Assembly: GCA_001655195.1 (NCBI GenBank)
Contig: LPNY01000132.1
Span: 48,933-112,932 of the forward strand
Length of the DNA stretch: 64,000 nucleotides
Reading direction: 5' to 3'
Origin: Arcobacter sp. EP1
Lineage (GTDB): Bacteria; Campylobacterota; Campylobacteria; Campylobacterales; Arcobacteraceae
Made by a program: the position numbers and the translations under genes. This document shows, in pieces, positions 49,492 to 58,747 of this stretch (positions within the stretch are counted from its first letter, which is position 1; every line of letters starts with the position of its first letter). Under the pieces are notes generated by a model. The model was not told the DNA's origin. It saw nothing but the letters and a program-made list of their open reading frames with translations, and did no database searches.

Positions 49492-49905
49492 TTGAATTAT
49501 ACATTAGCGTTAAATGAGATTGAGACTATTATCAATGAAGTACAAAAACAAATTGATGAAAAGAATATAACAATTGTTCTTTTACAAGGTGATTTAGCAA
49601 GTGGTAAAACAACCTTTGTTAAAAACTATGTAAAAAGTGTTGGATTAGATGATTTAGTTACTTCTCCAACTTTTTCCATACAGACTCTGTATGGAGAGGC
49701 TATTTTTCATTATGATGTTTATAATAAAACCTTAGAAGAGTTTATCTCTTTGGGTTTATTAGAAGAGTTCGAAAAAGAGGGGACTCACTTTGTAGAGTGG
49801 GGTGATAACCGATTAAAAGAGCTTTTAATGTCATATGGATTTAATACCATGACCTTAGAAATAGAAAAGTTAGAAACTAAAAGGCGATATACAATAGATG
49901 CATAA
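49492..49905 (+). CDS. tsaE: tRNA t6A modification ATPase TsaE
   Basis: A 137-residue P-loop protein: Walker A 'LLQGDLASGKTTFVKNYV', 'TSPTFSIQTLYGEAIFHYDV' and 'FVEWGDNRLKELL', typical of TsaE (YjeE). With TsaB, TsaC and TsaD it makes N6-threonylcarbamoyladenosine in tRNAs reading ANN codons. The start is TTG, seven bases after AGGAAA. It overlaps lptB by 8 bases and follows trpD by 10. Confidence 0.93.
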   Translation: MNYTLALNEIETIINEVQKQIDEKNITIVLLQGDLASGKTTFVKNYVKSVGLDDLVTSPTFSIQTLYGEAIFHYDVYNKTLEEFISLGLLEEFEKEGTHFVEWGDNRLKELLMSYGFNTMTLEIEKLETKRRYTIDA

Positions 49906-50620
49906 ATTACGAATTGAAGATATTAAAAAAAGTATTAAAAAAACAGAAATTTTACATGGAATAAGTTTAGAAGTTGCTAGTGGTGAAATTGTAGGTCTAT
50001 TAGGACCTAATGGAGCAGGAAAAACAACAACATTCTATACTGTGTGTGGTTTAGTGCAACCTAGTGCTGGAAATGTCTATTTTGATGATTTAGATATTAC
50101 GCACTTACCCTTACATCAACGTGCTTTAAAAGGAATAGGGTATTTACCACAAGAGTCTTCTATCTTTAAGGACTTAAGTGTTGAAGATAATCTGATGCTT
50201 GCTGCTCAAATTGTGATAAAAGACAAAGCAGAACAACATAAACGTGTGGAAGAACTTCTTGAAATATTTAATATTGAACCAATCAGACAACGAAAAGGGG
50301 TCTCTTTATCAGGTGGGGAGCGACGACGGACTGAAATTGCGCGTGCACTTGTTTCTCGACCAAAGTTTTTACTTCTAGATGAACCTTTTGCAGGGGTTGA
50401 CCCAATTGCAGTTAAAGATATCCAAGAAATTATTAATCAACTCATTCACAGAGGAATTGGTGTATTAATTACTGACCATAATGTAAGAGAAACTTTAGAA
50501 ATTTGTCATAGAGCTTACGTAATGAAAAGTGGATCATTATTAGCAAGTGGAAAAAGTGAAGATATTAAAAATGATGTTAACGTAAGAGAACACTACTTAG
50601 GGGAAGATTTTAGTTTCTAA
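49898..50620 (+). CDS. lptB: LPS export ABC transporter ATPase LptB
   Basis: A 240-residue ATP-binding subunit with Walker A 'GLLGPNGAGKTTTFYTV', Q-loop 'GYLPQESSIFKDLSVEDNL', signature 'GVSLSGGERRRTEIARALV', Walker B 'FLLLDEPFAGVDPIAVKDIQ' and 'VLITDHNVRETLEICHRAYV'. The 'PQESSIF' and 'DEPFAGVDP' words are characteristic of LptB. It energises extraction of lipopolysaccharide from the inner membrane by LptFG. It overlaps tsaE at its start and meets the convergent GGDEF gene at its end with a 4-base overlap. Confidence 0.96.
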   Translation: MHKLRIEDIKKSIKKTEILHGISLEVASGEIVGLLGPNGAGKTTTFYTVCGLVQPSAGNVYFDDLDITHLPLHQRALKGIGYLPQESSIFKDLSVEDNLMLAAQIVIKDKAEQHKRVEELLEIFNIEPIRQRKGVSLSGGERRRTEIARALVSRPKFLLLDEPFAGVDPIAVKDIQEIINQLIHRGIGVLITDHNVRETLEICHRAYVMKSGSLLASGKSEDIKNDVNVREHYLGEDFSF

Positions 50621-51939
50621 AGAGAAACTATTCTATCTCTTCCTTTCTCTTTTGCTTGATAAAGTGCCTCATCAGCTCTCTTTATAATACTCTCTTCGGT
50701 ATCATCACTTTTTAGTACGGTAATCCCAAAACTTAGCGTTATGGGTTCATTGAGAGTAGGATTTTTGTAGGATGCAATAACTTCTTGAAGCTTTTTACCC
50801 GCTTTAATTGCTCCATCAAGGTCAGTTTGAGGTAAAAGTACAATAAACTCTTCACCACCCCAACGTACAACAGTATCATGTTCTCTAATTGTTGAAGCAA
50901 CAAGTTTTGAAATATCTCTTAAAATCTCATCACCTACAAGATGTCCATGGGTATCATTAACTTTCTTAAAATGATCAATATCATAAATAATCATAGAAAG
51001 AGAGTTGTTGTAACGTTTATCTCTACGTACCTCTTTACTAAAGATATCATGGAATTTTTGACGATTGAATAGACCGGTTAACGTATCATGTGTTGCTTGA
51101 TATTCTAAAAGATTAGATTTCTCTTTTAGTTCAGTAATATCAGTAAAAGAGATAACATAGTATTCATCTTTCTCTTCAAAATTGTCAATATTAACAGTAA
51201 AAATTCGTTGTTCACCATCCTTAATACGTTTCATTTTAACAATACGATCAATTTCATTGAGGTGTAACATCATATGTTGAAACCAAAACTCTCCCTCATC
51301 TAAAACATCTGAACTATAAAAGCCCTCATCTTTTAAGAAAAAATCATCCATACATTTTCGACTACTTTGGAAATCTTCTAAGTCTTTATAGTTAAAAAAC
51401 TCCAAAAAACGTTTATTGACATTATGTACTTTTTCTCCGTCAGTGACAAGGACAATGTTATCTTGAGCATCTAAGATAGATTTGATTTGTTTAATTCCCT
51501 CTTCAACTTTTATCTGTAAAGACATATTTACTTCTTCAAGTTTCTTTTTTAAATAAAAGGGTTCAACTGCCATGACCATATTATCTATGAGTTGGTATAA
51601 ATCTATTGGTTTCATTGCATATGCATTAACACCAATATCAATAGCTTCTTTTAAAAAGTCAGGATCATTATGTGCACTAGTAACAACAATAGGAATAGCA
51701 TTATTGATTTTTTTGATTTCACGACACATTTCAAAACCATTCATTTTAGGCATATTAATATCTGTGATAATCAAATCAATGTCTTGGTTTTCTTTATATG
51801 TATCAAGTCCTATTTGACCATTTTCAGCTAAAAGTGCCTCTTTTACAACAGTTTGTAGGATTTTACCGGTGAATTCTCTAACATCATTTTCATCTTCTAC
51901 ATAAAGAATTTTGAGATCTTTTAAAATTTCTTTATTCAT
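50617..51939 (-). CDS. Response regulator with PAS and GGDEF output
   Basis: A 440-residue protein. The receiver (1-120) has 'ILYVEDENDVREFTGKIL', Asp in 'LIITDINMPKMNGF' and Lys in 'AYAMKPIDLYQ'. A PAS-like middle (150-270) contains 'VLVTDGEKVHNVNKRFLEFF'. The C-terminal GGDEF domain has an intact active site 'VVRWGGEEFIVLLPQ' (GGEEF is an active form) with 'YDIDHFKKVNDTHGHLVGDE'. It should make c-di-GMP when phosphorylated. It overlaps the preceding GGDEF-EAL gene by 8 bases, so it may work with it as an opposing or sensing partner. Confidence 0.92.
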   Translation of the reverse strand: MNKEILKDLKILYVEDENDVREFTGKILQTVVKEALLAENGQIGLDTYKENQDIDLIITDINMPKMNGFEMCREIKKINNAIPIVVTSAHNDPDFLKEAIDIGVNAYAMKPIDLYQLIDNMVMAVEPFYLKKKLEEVNMSLQIKVEEGIKQIKSILDAQDNIVLVTDGEKVHNVNKRFLEFFNYKDLEDFQSSRKCMDDFFLKDEGFYSSDVLDEGEFWFQHMMLHLNEIDRIVKMKRIKDGEQRIFTVNIDNFEEKDEYYVISFTDITELKEKSNLLEYQATHDTLTGLFNRQKFHDIFSKEVRRDKRYNNSLSMIIYDIDHFKKVNDTHGHLVGDEILRDISKLVASTIREHDTVVRWGGEEFIVLLPQTDLDGAIKAGKKLQEVIASYKNPTLNEPITLSFGITVLKSDDTEESIIKRADEALYQAKEKGRDRIVSL

Positions 51940-53557
51940 CTAAATCCTTTCTGTTATAGTTAGGATCATCTAGCGGAGGTGCAAAGTAGTATCCTTGAGA
52001 GAAATCACAATCTAATTCTCTAACAATATTAAAAATCTCTTTGTTTTCAACAAACTCTGCAATGGTCTTAAGATTTAAACTCTTTGCAAATTCAACAATT
52101 GTTTTGGTGATTTTATAAGAACTCTCATCCGTTGCAATATTTTTAATTAGTGAAGCATCAATTTTTAAATAATCGATTTTCATTTTTAAAAGGTGCTCAA
52201 AGTTGGAGTATCCACTACCAAAATCATCAATAGCTACCTTACAACCAAGTTTTTTAATTTTATCAGTAAACTCAATGAGCACATCGTAGTTTTTAACATT
52301 TTCATCTTCCAGGATTTCAAAAACAATTTTATTTTGAACGCCATATTTTAAAATAGTCTCTTCAATAAAAAAGTAAAAACTTGGATCATCAATATCTTCA
52401 TAAGAGATATTTACTGAGAATTCATAGGGTAAACCAGAGAACTTCCGACATGCTTTTTCGATAACTATTTTTGTAATATGCACATATTGATTTGACTTTT
52501 TAGAAACATCTAAAAAGAAGAAAGGGGAAACAATTTTTTCACCATCTTTTAACCGGACTAAACATTCATATTTATCAGCGTTTAGTGTTTCGTTGTTAAT
52601 TAAAGGCTGGAAATAGACAATAATATTATCGTCTTTTAATGCATTTTTGACTTTTTTTGTCCACTTCATATTATTTTCGTACTCTTGAAGGTTGTCAAGT
52701 TCTTCATAGAAAATCAAATAGTCTTTATTGTCTTTTTTAGCAGCTTGTAGAGCTAAATCAGCAGTAATGAGTTTATTATTCTTTTCAGAAAAAGAGATAC
52801 CTGCTGTTACGCGCCCGTTAATTTCATGTTGATCAAAGTGGAAAACTTCTTTATCGATTAAATCAACCACATGCGTAATTGTTGCCTCAAAAAGTTCTTT
52901 ATCATAACCTGTGTTGGTGACACAATAAATATCTGAAGGGAACTTATAGAGTTTTAACTCAGGAAATCTACTAATCTCTTTGTTAATAATTTTACCTATT
53001 TCATTAAGTACTTTATCCCCGATGCGGTGACCATAAAAGTCATTAATCTCTTTAAAAGATTTTACATCAATAAGTGAAATAGAGGTTATTTCTAATTCAC
53101 CTTTTTGTAGCTCATCAATAAGTTTAGCTCTATTAGGTAAATTGGTATTTGCATCACTATAAAGAAGTTTCAGTAAATTTGTCTCATACTCAATACGTTT
53201 TGTAATATTTTGTAAGTAAATAAGATAAGCACTATTTTGTGGTAAAAACACACCTTTTAAAATAAAAGTCTGCTCTTTTTCATCTTGATTACAAATTGAT
53301 ATTCTAGTTTCAGCCTCAGAATCAATTTTTAACCAATTGAAAAACTTAAAATCTTCTGGCTTACTTATGAAAATTTCATCAATAAGTAGTGCGTTAGAGT
53401 TGATTTTATCAATAGTTGATAAACCAACTAAGTCACAAAAATTTTCATTGTAGTTAATAATTTTTTTGTCAACCATTATAAATACAGGGTGAACGGAAGT
53501 TCTCATTAATGAATCAAATAACTCTTGTTGTTTCAATAATTCGCTACCCATATGCAT
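51932..53557 (-). CDS. PAS-GGDEF-EAL protein with degenerate GGDEF
   Basis: A 541-residue protein. It has an N-terminal PAS-like part (10-115); a GGDEF domain (125-285) whose active loop is changed to 'LKLYKFPSDIYCVTN', so it is very likely not catalytic; and an EAL domain (295-535). EAL motifs: 'ADKYECLVRLKDGE' (ECL in place of EAL), 'VFEILEDENV', 'VAIDDFGSGYSNFEHLLKMK', 'DYLKIDASL', 'TIAEFVEN', and 'CDFSQGYYFAPPL'. Most metal ligands are kept, so c-di-GMP hydrolysis is likely, with the dead GGDEF serving as a regulator. It overlaps by 8 bases with the GGDEF response regulator. kdsB is 74 bases upstream. Confidence 0.9.
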   Translation of the reverse strand: MHMGSELLKQQELFDSLMRTSVHPVFIMVDKKIINYNENFCDLVGLSTIDKINSNALLIDEIFISKPEDFKFFNWLKIDSEAETRISICNQDEKEQTFILKGVFLPQNSAYLIYLQNITKRIEYETNLLKLLYSDANTNLPNRAKLIDELQKGELEITSISLIDVKSFKEINDFYGHRIGDKVLNEIGKIINKEISRFPELKLYKFPSDIYCVTNTGYDKELFEATITHVVDLIDKEVFHFDQHEINGRVTAGISFSEKNNKLITADLALQAAKKDNKDYLIFYEELDNLQEYENNMKWTKKVKNALKDDNIIVYFQPLINNETLNADKYECLVRLKDGEKIVSPFFFLDVSKKSNQYVHITKIVIEKACRKFSGLPYEFSVNISYEDIDDPSFYFFIEETILKYGVQNKIVFEILEDENVKNYDVLIEFTDKIKKLGCKVAIDDFGSGYSNFEHLLKMKIDYLKIDASLIKNIATDESSYKITKTIVEFAKSLNLKTIAEFVENKEIFNIVRELDCDFSQGYYFAPPLDDPNYNRKDLDE

Positions 53558-53631
53558 AAACCCCTTTAGTATCAGTAGTAATTATTTTATCAGAACTATC
53601 TAAATAAATAATTAAATCTTTAGCTTTTATA

Positions 53632-54354
53632 CTAACTAAATATTCTAAGTGCATTGGCAAGGTCTTCTTCTGTATCTATACCAAAAGACTTCGACTCTAC
53701 TTCAACCATAGCAATTTTTTTCTCATGGTAAATAGCACGAAGTTGCTCTAACTTCTCAATGTGTTCTATTGGTGCATATTCAAGTGAACAAAAATCAGAT
53801 AAACTTTTTACAGTAAAACCATAAATTCCTAAATGTCCATTATAAGAAGAAGCTTCATAATGGTCTCGATGATAGGGGATTTTACTTCGTGAAAAATAGG
53901 TTGCATTTCCCTTTGCATTAAGCAGAACTTTTACGTGATTTGAATCATCAGCAAGTTCAGAAGAAATTTTTTTATGACACGATACCATCATAATATCATC
54001 ATTTTCTTCTTTTGCCTTTTTTACTCTATCAATAACCGCTTGAACTACTTCCGGTTCAATAAAAGGCTCATCTCCTTGAACATTAACAACAATATCGTCA
54101 TCTTTAAGCTTTAGTATTTGTGCAGCTTCGTTAATTCTATCTGTTCCACTTTGGTGTTCCGTTGATGTTAACACAGCCTTTAGACCGTGCTTTTTAGCTA
54201 AATCAACAACTTCTTGTGCATCTGTAGCAATACAGACCTCATCAAGGCTACTCACTTGAAGAGCTGTTTTAATTACCATTGGTAAACCTAAAATATCGAC
54301 TAAAATTTTATTAGCAAATCGACTTGAATTTAAACGTGCGGGTATAATAATCAT
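53632..54354 (-). CDS. kdsB: CMP-KDO synthetase
   Basis: A 240-residue enzyme that activates KDO with CTP for lipopolysaccharide assembly. Motifs: 'IIIPARLNSSRFANKILVDI' (nucleotide-binding start), 'CIATDAQEVVDLAKKHG', 'VLTSTEHQSGTDRINEA' and 'DDIVVNVQGDEPFIEPEVVQ'. 'KIPYHRDH' and 'HLGIYGFTVKSL' are also typical. It has the usual length. It lies 9 bases after the PAS kinase gene, so the two may share a transcript. Confidence 0.96.
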   Translation of the reverse strand: MIIIPARLNSSRFANKILVDILGLPMVIKTALQVSSLDEVCIATDAQEVVDLAKKHGLKAVLTSTEHQSGTDRINEAAQILKLKDDDIVVNVQGDEPFIEPEVVQAVIDRVKKAKEENDDIMMVSCHKKISSELADDSNHVKVLLNAKGNATYFSRSKIPYHRDHYEASSYNGHLGIYGFTVKSLSDFCSLEYAPIEHIEKLEQLRAIYHEKKIAMVEVESKSFGIDTEEDLANALRIFS

Positions 54355-54363
54355 TGTTTTTCC

Positions 54364-55773
54364 TTAATCTAGAGGTAGGGCAATATCAAAGCTAACCCCA
54401 TTTTCATAATTTTTTGTATCTATGGTTCCGCCTAAATGCATCTGTATAAGCATTTTACACATATATAAACCTAATCCAACTCCATGACATTTCTCTTTTG
54501 TTGAAAAATAAGGGGTATATATATTAGGAAGAATATCTTCTTTAATTCCTCCGGCATTATCTTTGATAATAAAGTGTATTGTATTGTTTTTCAAATAAGT
54601 TTTTAATTGTATTTGACGGTTTTCAATAAAGTTTTTTATAAAGGCATCATTACTATTGATAAATAGAGCATTAAATATATTTAAAAGCTCTTTTTTATTC
54701 AGTTCAATTTCTTGAATTAAACTATTCTCTATTTTAAAATCAATACTATTCTCTTTTTGTTTATTAAACATCTCAATGGATTCTTTGAGTATGTCATCTA
54801 CAAAACAAGCTCTTTTTTCACTTCGAAGTTTCATGATATTTTGAAAATCCTCAATAGTCTCTGAAAGCTCCTTAGAGGTCATTTTTATATCTTCTAGTAC
54901 ATGAATTGAATCAGTATCTTCTGTTAACGTAAACTGCAAGGCTTGTGCTTTTAAGGAGATGATATTTAAAGGTTGACGCCATTCATGTGAAATAGTTTTA
55001 ATAGTTTCAGACATAATTTCAAGTTTACTATTCTCAATTGAGAGTTGCTTATCTAAACTTAACTCCGTAGTCACATCAAACATGAGTGCTGTGTACCCGG
55101 TAACATCACCATATTTGTTATAAATTGATTTCATTGTCATATCAACATAAAAAGAATCACCACTATTTTTACTAAAATGAACACGTTGATTGACCTCATT
55201 TTTTTTCTGCAAATTCTTTAAAATATTATCAAATACTACTTGCTTTTCATCTTTATGTTTAAAAGTGGAAAAGGAGTTATCTATGAGTTCTTCAATGCTA
55301 TAACCACTTAATTTACAAAAGGCATAAGAGGTTTTTGTAATAATACCCTCTTTATTAGTATGAAAAGAGAGTACGTAGTTATTTAAAATCTCATCATCAG
55401 AAATCTCTTTGGTAATATCTTTTGCATTTAAGACAAAGTACTTTTTGTTTCGCATAAGAGAGATAGTGATTTTTAAGTAGATTGGTTTCTTGTCTTTTCG
55501 CATACACACTAAGTTCATGTCCGTATTATAGGAGTTTTGGATATTATCTTTTAGTAGTTTTAAAAAGTCACCTTTATACTCTTTTTTTACATAGTTTAAA
55601 AATGGATTTGTTTTTAACTCTTCTTTTTTAAATCCAAGCATAGGTGAGAAAGCATCATTAACGTAAACGAACTTGGTTTGTTTATCGATAATTCCTATAC
55701 CATCCCAAGAGTTATTAATAATCTCTTTTAATTCAAAATTTGCACTTTCAAAAGCAGGGGTATCAGATGCCAT
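54364..55773 (-). CDS. Multi-PAS histidine kinase (cytoplasmic)
   Basis: A 469-residue kinase without a membrane helix. Two PAS domains lie at about 12-125 ('DGIGIIDKQTKFVYVNDAFS') and 130-245 ('TSYAFCKLSGYSIEELIDNS', 'DVTGYTALMFDVTTEL'). The H-box is 'KTISHEWRQPLNIISLKAQA' (Glu instead of the usual Gln after His), N-box 'NALFINSNDAFI', G1 'KDNAGGIKEDI' and G2 'GVGLGLYMCKML'. No regulator is adjacent, so it is an orphan kinase. It lies upstream of kdsB on the same strand with a 9-base gap. Signals may be redox or small molecules; no cofactor residue is obvious. Confidence 0.88.
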   Translation of the reverse strand: MASDTPAFESANFELKEIINNSWDGIGIIDKQTKFVYVNDAFSPMLGFKKEELKTNPFLNYVKKEYKGDFLKLLKDNIQNSYNTDMNLVCMRKDKKPIYLKITISLMRNKKYFVLNAKDITKEISDDEILNNYVLSFHTNKEGIITKTSYAFCKLSGYSIEELIDNSFSTFKHKDEKQVVFDNILKNLQKKNEVNQRVHFSKNSGDSFYVDMTMKSIYNKYGDVTGYTALMFDVTTELSLDKQLSIENSKLEIMSETIKTISHEWRQPLNIISLKAQALQFTLTEDTDSIHVLEDIKMTSKELSETIEDFQNIMKLRSEKRACFVDDILKESIEMFNKQKENSIDFKIENSLIQEIELNKKELLNIFNALFINSNDAFIKNFIENRQIQLKTYLKNNTIHFIIKDNAGGIKEDILPNIYTPYFSTKEKCHGVGLGLYMCKMLIQMHLGGTIDTKNYENGVSFDIALPLD

Positions 55774-55923
55774 AAAATAACCTTATTTTTATCTCTTTTT
55801 ATTATAATATGTCTAACATAAAGACTAGCAAATAATTACAGTTGTCTAAACTACAAACTGGACTATTATTAATAAAATTTTTACAATTTAACGTCTCTTT
55901 ATTATTTGCAACAAGGATATTTC

Positions 55924-58653
55924 ATGACTGAAGAAAAGACTATAACCGTTATTGATACTTTTGGATTTTTATTTAGAAGCTTTTATGCACTACCACCATT
56001 AAAAGCAAAAATGGGTGAAAAAGCAGGTTTCCCAACAGGGTTATTAACTGGGTTTATGAATTTTATATCAAACATTGGTAAAGATTTTCAAACTGACTAT
56101 ATTGTATTTGCCTTAGATTCAAAGGGTAATACCTTTAGAAATGATATTTATGCTGAATACAAAGCGCATCGACCAGATGTACCAGAAGATTTATTAGCAC
56201 AACTTCCTATTGCTATTGATTGGATAGAAAAAATGGGCTTTAAAACTGCAGCACTGCCTGGTTTTGAAGCTGATGATATAATTGCTTCTATTGCCCATGA
56301 TGCAAAAGAAAAGGGCTTAAAGGTTCGAGTAGTGAGTCACGATAAAGATTTATATCAACTCATTGAAGATAATCATATCTATATGTTTGACCCCATCAAG
56401 AAAAAAGTGATTCAAGAAAATGATTGTTTTGAAAAGTATGGAGTAACTCCAAAACAGTTTACTGATTATCAATCATTATTAGGGGATAGTGCAGATAACG
56501 TTCCTGGAGTAAAAGGAGTAGGGGCTAAAACAGCCCAAGCACTTATTGAACAGTTTGATAATCTTGATAATATTTATGCTAATTTAGACAATATTGAAAA
56601 GCCGCGATGGATTAAACTGCTCACTGAAAGCAAAGAGATGGCATTTATCTCTAAAGAGTTAGTAACCTTAAAAAAAGATGCTCATGCTATTGATAACCTA
56701 GAGGAGTTTCATTTACCAAAAGAGAATCCTATCTTAAAAATTGAAGATACTCTTTTAGAGTATGAGTTAAATCGTATTGTTGATAGAGTACACCAAAATG
56801 GATTAAACTATAAAACAAATGTGCCAACACAACAAGCAAAAACATTAAACCCAAGCCCAGTTTCTGGGGTAATTACGTTTAAATCAACACTTATTGATGA
56901 TGAAAAAACACTCTTTGAGACGATTCAAAAGATTCCTAATGATACCTTAGTTGCTTTTGATACAGAGACAACCCATATTGATACCAAACAAGCAAAAATA
57001 GTTGGTTTTTCTTTCTCTTTTGATGAAAAGGAGGCTTTTTATGTACCCATTGCACACTTTTATTTAGGAGTACCAGAACAAATTTCAATTCAAAGTGCAA
57101 AAAAAGCAATTGAATTACTCAACACTAAAAAACTGATTATCCAGAACTACAAATATGATTACGATATTGTGAAATACAATTTTGATTTAGAACTGAAACT
57201 TTATGCTGATACGATGATTTTAGCGTGGTTACTTGATCCAAGTAGTAAAGTAGGACTTGATTTCTTAAGTGATAAATATTTTAACCACAAAATGATTGCC
57301 TTTAAAGATGTCGTTAAAAAAGGTGAAGACTTTTCAAATATTGATATCTCTAAAGCGTGTGAATACGCGGCAGAAGATGCTTATATTACACGAAAAGTCT
57401 ATTTTAAACTTCTTGAAGATTTTAAAGCAAACGATTGTGAGCATATTGTAAAAGAAGCACATGAACATGAATTTGATTTTATTAAAGTTCTCTCCTCTAT
57501 GCAAGAAGTTGGAATCAAAGTAGATACTGATTTTCTAGAAGGGTTAAAAGTTAAAAGTGCTAACCACTTAACTGAGTTAAGTTCTAAAATATATACTTTA
57601 GCGGGTTGTGAGTTTAATATTAACTCCCCTAAACAGTTGGGTGTTGTTTTATTTGAGACGTTAGGTTTACCAACCTCAAAAAAGACTAAAACAGGATACA
57701 GTACAAACGAAGCAGTGTTACAAAAACTTTATGATAAACATGAAGTAGTTCCTGCACTTTTGGAGTATCGAGAGGCCCATAAACTGCACTCTACATATAT
57801 TGAACCACTTTTGGAGTTAGGATTAAAAGATGAAAAACATCGTATTTATACTTCATTTTTACAAACAGGTACAGCAACAGGACGATTGAGTTCTAAAAAT
57901 CCGAATCTGCAAAATATCCCAGTACGTACACAAGCAGGAAGAGAGATACGAAAAGCTTTTGTAGCGAGGGACGGGTATAAACTGATTAGTATTGACTACT
58001 CTCAAATAGAATTACGATTACTTGCTCACTTTTCACAAGACAAAGCACTTTTAGATGCCTTTAATAATGGTCTTGATATTCACACTCAAACAGCTGTTAA
58101 AATTTTTGGAGAAGAACAAGCAGTCGAGAAAAGAAATGTTGCAAAATCAATTAACTTTGGATTACTTTATGGAATGGGAAGCCGTAAGTTAGGTGAAACA
58201 CTAGGAATTCCTGCAAAAGAGGCAAAGGTTTATATTGAAGCTTATTTTGAAGCTTTTTCCAGTGTAAAAGAGTATTTAAAATCTATTGAAGATGCAGCCC
58301 TAGAAGAGGGATATGTTCAAACACTTCTACAAAGACGACGAATTTTTGATTTTGATAATGCTCCTGCAATGTTACGAGCTTCATTTTTACGTGAGGCAGT
58401 TAATACTAAATTTCAAGGAAGTGCAGCAGATTTAATAAAGATGTCAATGAATAAAATCTATGAAAAATATAATAAAAGTGATGAACTTATTATGCTTTTA
58501 CAGATACATGATGAGCTAATTTTTGAGGTAAAAGAAAAAAGTTTAGAAAAAATAACTTCAGATATAAAAAATATAATGGAAACAATATTTTCCCTAAAAG
58601 TCCCACTGTTAACGTCTGTTTCTGTTGGTGATAATTGGGCTGAATTGAAGTAG
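55924..58653 (+). CDS. polA: DNA polymerase I
   Basis: A 909-residue complete polymerase I. The N-terminal 5'-3' exonuclease is at about 1-290 ('DTFGFLFRSFYALPPLK', 'LPGFEADDIIASIAHDAKEK', 'LLGDSADNVPGVKGVGAKTA'). The 3'-5' proofreading domain is at about 310-500, with its Asp-Glu in 'LVAFDTETTHIDTKQAK' still present. The polymerase domain is at about 520-909, with 'ISIDYSQIELRLLAHFSQD' (motif A), 'RNVAKSINFGLLYGMGSRKLG' (O-helix) and 'LLQIHDELIFEVK' (motif C). It repairs gaps and removes RNA primers. The ATG at 55924 follows AAGGATATTTC; an upstream TTG frame is not needed. Confidence 0.96.
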   Translation: MTEEKTITVIDTFGFLFRSFYALPPLKAKMGEKAGFPTGLLTGFMNFISNIGKDFQTDYIVFALDSKGNTFRNDIYAEYKAHRPDVPEDLLAQLPIAIDWIEKMGFKTAALPGFEADDIIASIAHDAKEKGLKVRVVSHDKDLYQLIEDNHIYMFDPIKKKVIQENDCFEKYGVTPKQFTDYQSLLGDSADNVPGVKGVGAKTAQALIEQFDNLDNIYANLDNIEKPRWIKLLTESKEMAFISKELVTLKKDAHAIDNLEEFHLPKENPILKIEDTLLEYELNRIVDRVHQNGLNYKTNVPTQQAKTLNPSPVSGVITFKSTLIDDEKTLFETIQKIPNDTLVAFDTETTHIDTKQAKIVGFSFSFDEKEAFYVPIAHFYLGVPEQISIQSAKKAIELLNTKKLIIQNYKYDYDIVKYNFDLELKLYADTMILAWLLDPSSKVGLDFLSDKYFNHKMIAFKDVVKKGEDFSNIDISKACEYAAEDAYITRKVYFKLLEDFKANDCEHIVKEAHEHEFDFIKVLSSMQEVGIKVDTDFLEGLKVKSANHLTELSSKIYTLAGCEFNINSPKQLGVVLFETLGLPTSKKTKTGYSTNEAVLQKLYDKHEVVPALLEYREAHKLHSTYIEPLLELGLKDEKHRIYTSFLQTGTATGRLSSKNPNLQNIPVRTQAGREIRKAFVARDGYKLISIDYSQIELRLLAHFSQDKALLDAFNNGLDIHTQTAVKIFGEEQAVEKRNVAKSINFGLLYGMGSRKLGETLGIPAKEAKVYIEAYFEAFSSVKEYLKSIEDAALEEGYVQTLLQRRRIFDFDNAPAMLRASFLREAVNTKFQGSAADLIKMSMNKIYEKYNKSDELIMLLQIHDELIFEVKEKSLEKITSDIKNIMETIFSLKVPLLTSVSVGDNWAELK

Positions 58654-58688
58654 TAATTTTAAATTTGTTATTTTTAAATAATTTTATT

Positions 58689-58717
58689 TTGACAAAGTCA
58701 TATTTTTATGTTAGAAT
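58689..58717 (+). promoter_or_regulatory. Sigma-70 promoter with full -35 and -10
   Basis: TTGACA at 58689-58694, a 17-base spacer and TAGAAT at 58712-58717: near-consensus and unusual for this AT-rich, -35-poor genome. Transcription would start near 58724, 24 bases before the ATG of the atypical response regulator. Confidence 0.7.
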
Positions 58718-58747
58718 TACATAAAAATAAATAATAAAGAGTTTACC

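Noticed and set aside
55906-55923. Longer start for polA from the TTG
   Set aside because: The AAGGA ribosome site lies inside this segment and serves the ATG at 55924, where the exonuclease domain begins.
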